From NCBI RefSeq assembly GCF_902506535.1, contig NZ_LR733824.1:660318-712524 (forward strand): a DNA stretch of 52,207 nucleotides. The letters run 5' to 3'. A model generated the notes under the pieces. It did no database searches, was not told where the DNA came from, and saw only the letters and a program-made list of their open reading frames with translations. Within the stretch, counting starts at the first letter, position 1. Each line of letters starts with the position of its first letter. This stretch comes from Pseudomonas sp. 8Z (GTDB lineage Bacteria > Pseudomonadota > Gammaproteobacteria > Pseudomonadales > Pseudomonadaceae). The position numbers were made by a program, and so were the translations under genes. Below, one piece after another: positions 47,353 through 52,207 of the stretch.

Positions 47353-47532
47353 ATGAGCACTGACAAAGAAGACCTCGAACTGGACGAAGACTTTGTCGCA
47401 GAGGACGCGGACGATGCCGAGCCTGCGGTGGAAGTCGCCAAGACCAATCTGACCAAACGCCGCATCATCGACAACTTTCTCGAAGAACGCCGCCTGCACA
47501 AACAGTTAGCCGAATACGACTTCGATATCTGA
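47353..47532 (+). CDS. PA3496-family small protein
   Basis: 59 residues: acidic N-terminus (DKEDLELDEDFVAEDADDAE), then a basic helix KRRIIDNFLEERRLHKQL. It corresponds to the small protein that follows nth in P. aeruginosa, called a putative envelope integrity protein. No signal peptide or membrane segment. Start at 47353, 112 bp after nth, ahead of a strong terminator. Confidence 0.85.
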   Translation: MSTDKEDLELDEDFVAEDADDAEPAVEVAKTNLTKRRIIDNFLEERRLHKQLAEYDFDI

Positions 47533-47547
47533 GTGTCACGGCCTTCA

Positions 47548-47580
47548 AACAAAAGCCCCGCCAGCCGGGGCTTTTGTTTG
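47548..47580. terminator. Bidirectional terminator
   Basis: CAAACAAAAGCCCCG - ccagc - CGGGGCTTTTGTTTG (approximately 15-bp stem with flanking A and T runs) between the PA3496-type gene and argG. Confidence 0.9.
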
Positions 47581-47610
47581 AACGCAGAAATTAACTGCCC
47601 CAAAACGACA

Positions 47611-47633
47611 AACCCCGGCACATGGCCGGGGTT
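47611..47633 (-). terminator. Hairpin beyond argG
   Basis: AACCCCGGC-acatg-GCCGGGGTT, 24 bp beyond the argG stop on the minus strand; a short T-rich stretch follows. Confidence 0.6.
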
Positions 47634-47656
47634 CGTTGCATAGCGCGAGCGGTCGA

Positions 47657-48874
47657 TCAGACCAGCTTGCGGCCCTTGCCAGCGGCAATACGCATGCGCA
47701 GGGCGTTGAGCTTGATGAAGCCCGCCGCATCCTGCTGGTTGTAAGCGCCGCCATCTTCCTCGAAGGTCGCGATGTTGGCGTCGAACAGCGACTCGTCGGA
47801 CTTGCGACCGGTGACAATGACGTTGCCCTTGTACAGCTTCAGGCGCACCACACCGTTCACGTTGGCCTGGGAGGCGTCGATCATCTGTTGCAGCATCAGA
47901 CGCTCCGGGCTCCACCAGAAACCGTTGTAGATCAGGCTAGCGTATTTCGGCATCAGCTCGTCTTTCAGGTGGGCGACTTCGCGGTCGAGAGTGATCGACT
48001 CGATGGCGCGGTGGCCTTTGAGCATGATGGTGCCGCCGGGGGTTTCGTAGCAGCCACGGGACTTCATGCCGACGAAACGGTTCTCGACGATGTCCAGACG
48101 GCCGATGCCGTTCTCGCCACCGATGCGGTTCAGTTCGGCCAGCACCTGCGCCGGGGTCATTTCCTTGCCGTCGATGGCAACGATGTCACCGGCGCGGTAG
48201 GTCAGCTCGATGTAGGTCGGTACGTCCGGCGCCGCTTCCGGCGACTGGGTCCAACGCCACATGTCCTCTTCGTGCTCGGTCCAGGTGTCTTCCAGCACGC
48301 CGCCTTCATAGGAGATGTGCAGCAGGTTGGCGTCCATGGAGTACGGCGACTTCTTCTTGCCGTGACGCTCGATCGGGATGGCGTGCTTCTCGGCGTAGTC
48401 CATCAGCTTCTCGCGCGACAGCAGATCCCACTCGCGCCAAGGAGCGATGACTTTCACGCCCGGCTTGAGCGCATAAGCGCCCAGTTCGAAACGCACCTGA
48501 TCGTTGCCCTTACCGGTGGCGCCATGGGAGATGGCGTCAGCGCCGGTCTCGTTGGCAATCTCGATCAAGCGCTTGGCGATCAGCGGACGGGCGATGGAAG
48601 TACCCAGCAGGTACTCGCCTTCATAAATGGTGTTGGCGCGGAACATCGGGTAGACGAAATCACGCACGAACTCTTCGCGCAGATCGTCGATGTAGATTTC
48701 CTTGACGCCCAGGGCCTGAGCCTTGGCGCGGGCCGGTTCGACCTCTTCGCCCTGGCCGAGGTCGGCGGTGAAGGTCACCACTTCACAGTTGTAGGTATCT
48801 TGCAGCCACTTGAGGATCACCGAGGTGTCCAGGCCACCGGAATAGGCCAGAACTACCTTTTTGACGTCCGCCAT
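47657..48874 (-). CDS. argG: Argininosuccinate synthase
   Basis: 405 residues. Joins citrulline and aspartate with ATP in arginine synthesis. The ATP loop AYSGGLDTS is near the start; [32 protein letters not shown] and EMLRPE-like [11 protein letters not shown] are present. Start at ATG 48874 with GGAG upstream. A hairpin in the leader abuts the ribosome-binding site. Confidence 0.97.
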   Translation of the reverse strand: MADVKKVVLAYSGGLDTSVILKWLQDTYNCEVVTFTADLGQGEEVEPARAKAQALGVKEIYIDDLREEFVRDFVYPMFRANTIYEGEYLLGTSIARPLIAKRLIEIANETGADAISHGATGKGNDQVRFELGAYALKPGVKVIAPWREWDLLSREKLMDYAEKHAIPIERHGKKKSPYSMDANLLHISYEGGVLEDTWTEHEEDMWRWTQSPEAAPDVPTYIELTYRAGDIVAIDGKEMTPAQVLAELNRIGGENGIGRLDIVENRFVGMKSRGCYETPGGTIMLKGHRAIESITLDREVAHLKDELMPKYASLIYNGFWWSPERLMLQQMIDASQANVNGVVRLKLYKGNVIVTGRKSDESLFDANIATFEEDGGAYNQQDAAGFIKLNALRMRIAAGKGRKLV

Positions 48875-48884
48875 GCCATCACTC

Positions 48885-48909
48885 CACGGGTTGTACGGTA
48901 AAACCCGTG
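48885..48909 (-). promoter_or_regulatory. Leader hairpin of argG
   Basis: CACGGGTT - gtacggtaa - AACCCGTG has perfect 8-bp arms. In the minus-strand mRNA the 3' arm ends just before GGAG and 10 bp before the start codon, so folding could affect ribosome access. Confidence 0.45.
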
Positions 48910-48980
48910 ATTCTACTGACCAAGCGGCTCAATTTACAGGGGCGCGACAGGCGGAGTTGACCAAGCGACGCCAAAGTGGC

Positions 48981-49922
48981 TCAGGAGGGGCGACTACCGG
49001 GCGGATCCACGGGCCTTGCGGCGGGAGCAGGCGCGTCCGCCTGTGGCGCCTCGGCCTGCGGCAAGCGATCCAGACGCAGCGTAACGCGGCGATTCTTGGC
49101 GCGATTGGCCTCGCTGGTGTTCGGCACCAAGGGGTAGCGCTCACCGTGAAAACGCACGGTGATCTGCTCGACGGGTATGCCATGCGCCTTGAGGTAATCC
49201 TGCACGGCCAAGGCCCGACGACGCGACAGGTCGCGATTGGTCAGGCGATTGCCACTGTTATCGGCATGCCCATCGATCTGAAAGCTATTGATGGTCGGGT
49301 CGGCCTTGACGAACTCAAGAACGACATCGAGCTTGGCCTTGGCCATCGGATCGAGGTCGATACCTCCACCGGGAAAGCCGACCTGCGCCAGACGAATCTG
49401 ATCGAAATTTACCGGCAGCAACTTGGCCGTGCAGGCTTCGTAGTCGTCATAAGCTTGATGAAACTTCACCGGTAGCAAGCGCACTTCCAGGCTTTCGCCA
49501 CCGTTGAAGGTGCGATGCCGCACCACCGGGCTACGTCCCTCCAGCAAGCCGGCCAGCAGTCGCGCGCCCTGCTCCTGCGAGCTATTGAACGGCACCTCGC
49601 CACTGGCCACGCTGACCACGCCGAGGTTGATATCGCCACGCCCGGGCTGCCAGGGTGCGGCGGCGGCCAACAAGGTTGCCGAACCGTTGCCAAGCCAGTG
49701 TTCACTGGCCTTGAGACGGAAGGTGACCTGCTCACCCGCGCGACGCACGAACTCGCCACTGCCGAAATGGCTGATCGGCTGACTGAGACGACACTCGAAC
49801 TTGTCGCCCTCGACCATCCACTCCACCTTCTCCAGGCGCGTCTGGAAACTGATGGCATGCGCAGGCAAACACAGCGGCATGCCAGCCAACAGGCTGATCA
49901 GGAGGTAATTGGGCGCACGCAC
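48981..49922 (-). CDS. motY: Flagellar motor protein MotY (OmpA-like)
   Basis: 313 residues from GTG 49922, which has GGAG at 6 bp; GTG 49934 is the alternative. Signal peptide ending CLPAHA, an N-terminal MotY domain ([33 protein letters not shown]), then an OmpA-like domain ([34 protein letters not shown]). MotY is the T-ring component that holds stators in polar flagella. The PA3526 neighbour of argG and pyrC in P. aeruginosa, from memory, is the same. A proline/alanine tail ends it. Confidence 0.92.
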   Translation of the reverse strand: MRAPNYLLISLLAGMPLCLPAHAISFQTRLEKVEWMVEGDKFECRLSQPISHFGSGEFVRRAGEQVTFRLKASEHWLGNGSATLLAAAAPWQPGRGDINLGVVSVASGEVPFNSSQEQGARLLAGLLEGRSPVVRHRTFNGGESLEVRLLPVKFHQAYDDYEACTAKLLPVNFDQIRLAQVGFPGGGIDLDPMAKAKLDVVLEFVKADPTINSFQIDGHADNSGNRLTNRDLSRRRALAVQDYLKAHGIPVEQITVRFHGERYPLVPNTSEANRAKNRRVTLRLDRLPQAEAPQADAPAPAARPVDPPGSRPS

Positions 49923-50074
49923 GGTCGACTCCACGGCGGTTCACGGCATTCTCACGGGGTATCGGTCAGGGTCGCAGAAACTTGACCCCTGCATGCGATG
50001 ATCGCGCTGGCGCGAGCGCGAGAAGGTGCTTTTCAGTTACCATGCGGCCACGTTTTACCCGCCTGGAAGCCTCC

Positions 50075-51121
50075 ATGTCCGACCGTCTGACTCTTTTGCG
50101 TCCCGATGACTGGCACATTCACCTGCGCGATGGCGCGGTGCTGCCACACACCGTCGGCGATGCCGCGCGTACATTTGGCCGCGCCATCATCATGCCCAAC
50201 CTGGTTCCGCCGGTACGCAATGCCGAGGAAGCCGACGCCTATCGCCAGCGCATTCTCGCTGCACGCCCGGCCGGCAGCCGTTTCGAGCCGCTGATGGTGC
50301 TCTACCTCACCGACAAAACCACTGCCGAGGACGTGCGTGCGGCCAAGGCCAGCGGTTTCGTGCATGCCGCCAAGCTCTACCCGGCGGGAGCCACCACCAA
50401 CTCCGACTCGGGCGTGACCAGCATCGACAAGATCTTCCCGGTACTCGAAGCCATGGCCGAAGTCGGCATGCTGCTACTGGTACACGGTGAGGTGACCCGT
50501 TCCGAGATCGACGTGTTCGACCGCGAGAAGGCCTTTATCGACGAGCACCTGACCCGCGTGGTCGAGCGTTTTCCGAACCTCAAGGTGGTCTTCGAGCACA
50601 TCACCACCCGTGACGCGGTGCAGTTCGTCGAGGCCGCTTCGGCCAACGTCGGCGCCACCATCACCGCCCACCACCTGCTGTATAACCGCAACCACATGCT
50701 GGTTGGCGGTATTCGCCCGCACTTCTATTGCCTGCCGATTCTCAAGCGCAACATCCATCAGGAAGCCCTGCTTGATGCGGCCACCGGCGGCAACCCGCGC
50801 TTCTTCCTCGGCACCGACTCGGCACCGCACGCCCAGCACGCCAAGGAAGCCGCCTGCGGCTGCGCCGGCTGCTACACCGCCTATGCCGCCATCGAGCTGT
50901 ACGCCGAAGCGTTCGAACAGAGCAATGCGCTGGACAAGCTGGAGGCCTTCGCCAGCCATCACGGCCCGGACTTCTACGGCCTGCCACGCAACACCGACAG
51001 CATCACCCTGGTGCGTGAAGAGTGGAGCGTGCCGACCTCGCTGCCGCTGGGCGAAAACAGCGTGATCCCGCTGCGCGCCGGCGAAACCCTGCGCTGGAAG
51101 CTGCTGGAGGAACAGGCGTGA
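50075..51121 (+). CDS. pyrC: Dihydroorotase
   Basis: 348 residues, class II dihydroorotase of pyrimidine synthesis. Metal ligands: HIH in [10 protein letters not shown], the carboxylated Lys in [19 protein letters not shown], His in LLVHGEV and VFEHITT, and Asp in GTDSAPH. Start at ATG 50075. Overlaps rnt by 4 bp. Confidence 0.97.
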   Translation: MSDRLTLLRPDDWHIHLRDGAVLPHTVGDAARTFGRAIIMPNLVPPVRNAEEADAYRQRILAARPAGSRFEPLMVLYLTDKTTAEDVRAAKASGFVHAAKLYPAGATTNSDSGVTSIDKIFPVLEAMAEVGMLLLVHGEVTRSEIDVFDREKAFIDEHLTRVVERFPNLKVVFEHITTRDAVQFVEAASANVGATITAHHLLYNRNHMLVGGIRPHFYCLPILKRNIHQEALLDAATGGNPRFFLGTDSAPHAQHAKEAACGCAGCYTAYAAIELYAEAFEQSNALDKLEAFASHHGPDFYGLPRNTDSITLVREEWSVPTSLPLGENSVIPLRAGETLRWKLLEEQA

Positions 51122-51792
51122 GCGAAGACAACTACGACGACGAACTCGAACCGAGCCTGCCCTCCGGCCCGCGTACGCCCATGGCGGCGCGCTTTCGTGG
51201 CTACCTGCCAGTGGTGGTGGACGTCGAGACCGGCGGTTTCAACAGCACCACCGACGCCCTGCTGGAGATTGCCGCGACCACCATCGCCATGGACGAGAGC
51301 GGCTTCCTCTACCCGGATCACACCCACTTCTTCCGCATCGAACCGTTCGAGGGCGCCAACATCGAACAAGCGGCCCTGGAGTTCACCGGCATCAAACTCG
51401 ACCATCCGCTGCGCATGGCGGTGAGCGAGGAACACGCCCTGGGTGAGATTTTCAAAAGCCTGCGCAAGTCGATCAAATCCGCCGGTTGTAAACGCGCGGT
51501 TCTGGTTGGCCACAACAGCAGCTTCGACCTGGGCTTTCTCAATGCGGCGGTGGCGCGTTGCGGCATCAAGCGCAACCCCTTCCATCCGTTCTCCAGCTTC
51601 GACACCGCCACCCTGGCCGGCCTTGCTTACGGCCAAACCGTGCTAGCCAAGGCCTGCCAGGCGGCTGGCATCGAATTCGACGGTAAGGAAGCGCATTCGG
51701 CGCGCTACGACACCGAAAAGACCGCCGAACTGTTCTGCGGCATCGTCAACCGCTGGAAGGAAATGGGCGGCTGGGACGAGTTCGACCAATAA
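51118..51792 (+). CDS. rnt: Ribonuclease T
   Basis: 224 residues from GTG 51118 (GTGA overlap with pyrC stop; GGAGG upstream). DEDDh exonuclease: VVDVETGG (Asp, Glu), [10 protein letters not shown] (Asp) and [14 protein letters not shown] (His, Asp). It trims the 3' ends of tRNA and other stable RNAs. Coupled to pyrC as in Pseudomonas generally. Confidence 0.96.
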   Translation: MSEDNYDDELEPSLPSGPRTPMAARFRGYLPVVVDVETGGFNSTTDALLEIAATTIAMDESGFLYPDHTHFFRIEPFEGANIEQAALEFTGIKLDHPLRMAVSEEHALGEIFKSLRKSIKSAGCKRAVLVGHNSSFDLGFLNAAVARCGIKRNPFHPFSSFDTATLAGLAYGQTVLAKACQAAGIEFDGKEAHSARYDTEKTAELFCGIVNRWKEMGGWDEFDQ

Positions 51793-51810
51793 GCCTCGAA
51801 CAGATGAAGA

Positions 51811-51832
51811 AACCGGCGCATGCCGGTTTTTT
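51811..51832 (+). terminator. Terminator of rnt
   Basis: AACCGGC-gca-tGCCGGTT followed by TTTTT. Confidence 0.88.
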
Positions 51833-52207
51833 TAGGTTCTTCGCGGAATCTTGGGAAAATCAGTATTGGCACCGGACTGGCAAGTTTGTGTGAGTGCTTG
51901 TTGCTTGTTGCTTGTTGCTTGTTGCTTGTTGCTTGTTGCTTGTTGCTTGTTCCGAATTGTCGCGTTTTGTTGATGTCTTTGGTTTCGCCTTCCCAGGCGA
52001 GTCACTTTTGCAGGGCAAAAGTAACCAAAACCCTCCGCCCGTTCATCCGGCCCTCGCTTCGCGAGGGTTCGTTCACTCCATCGCCGCTCCAGAGGCCCGC
52101 CACGATGGGCCATCCATGGCCCTCCGTGGCTCTCGCGACATCCTGTCGCTCGACCTCTTCCACGACGACTCCGTTCACCCTCCTGGGCGGGCTCTGCACG
52201 CGCCTGA
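51833..52207 (+). repeat. ~300-bp repeat, copy 3, with heptamer array; runs off the window
   Basis: The outer 62-66 bp equal the inverted outer end of copy 2. From 51870 the sequence follows copy 1 to the window end, apart from an array of seven TTGCTTG heptamers (51901-51949) where copy 1 has one. The 42-bp length difference is exactly six heptamers. The unit begins directly after the rnt terminator. Its other half, if it is paired like copies 1 and 2, would be beyond the window. Confidence 0.85.

Noticed and set aside
47636..48901. 421-codon frame opposite argG
   Set aside because: High-GC antisense frame; argG is certain and the antisense protein has no recognisable motif.
51901..51949. 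CRISPR-like array
   Set aside because: Units are 7 bp with no spacers and no cas genes; this is a slippage tract.

Overview
The window is chromosomal DNA from a high-GC gammaproteobacterium, almost certainly a Pseudomonas of the mendocina/pseudoalcaligenes/oleovorans type. The evidence is the gene content and order. Blocks match, from memory of the P. aeruginosa PAO1 map: pdxH - OmpA lipoprotein - esterase - dinG ... quiP (PA1049 to PA1032); nrtR/pncA-pncB-nadE (PA4916-4920); dcd - apbC - metG - rnfABCDGE - nth - small PA3496-type gene (PA3480-3496); and argG - motY - pyrC - rnt (PA3525-3528). GTAG-headed REP-type palindromes of three classes are scattered through it. No tRNA, rRNA, CRISPR array, transposase or prophage was seen.

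Layout. 1-4.6 kb: the end of an MFS_3 exporter, a YcaC-like cysteine hydrolase, a DNA-binding-domain-only AraC regulator, a GlxA-type regulator and a ProQ/FinO RNA chaperone. 4.9-10.2 kb: a LysR regulator divergent from a phosphoesterase - SDR - MFS - aldo/keto reductase operon, with a perfect T-N11-A LysR box between them; by eye this part is less GC-rich than its surroundings and looks acquired. 10.3-15.0 kb (minus strand): a metal-dependent amidohydrolase and a tightly coupled operon of isochorismatase-type hydrolase, Ohr, secreted esterase and a monooxygenase-domain membrane protein. 15.2-16.9 kb: DoxX, then a strongly AT-rich orphan gene resembling the PutAbiC abortive-infection family, whose stop codon lies inside a REP-like palindrome.

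17-31.3 kb: the conserved pdxH-to-quiP block: OmpA-like lipoproteins, a serine hydrolase, SOS-type dinG with a LexA box, a collagen-like secreted protein, two SEC-C proteins, lipoproteins and the AHL acylase QuiP. 31.3-32.3 kb holds no gene but two head-to-head copies of a roughly 300-bp repeat; a third copy, the same as the first except for six extra heptamers, ends the window at 51.8-52.2 kb. 32.3-35.8 kb: the NAD salvage operon with its Nudix-type regulator and a palindromic operator. 35.9-47.5 kb: dcd, a cold-shock gene, apbC, metG, the Rnf electron-transport operon running into nth. 47.6-51.8 kb: argG, motY, pyrC and rnt.

The most noteworthy parts are the PutAbiC-like orphan and its REP-derived 3' end, the paired 300-bp repeat with a variable heptamer tract, the Ohr/hydrolase operon, the LysR-controlled redox cluster, and several perfect inverted repeats just upstream of genes (pncA, argG, the LEA14-like gene, quiP). 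Function calls rest on motifs read by eye and on recall of families; no database search was run.
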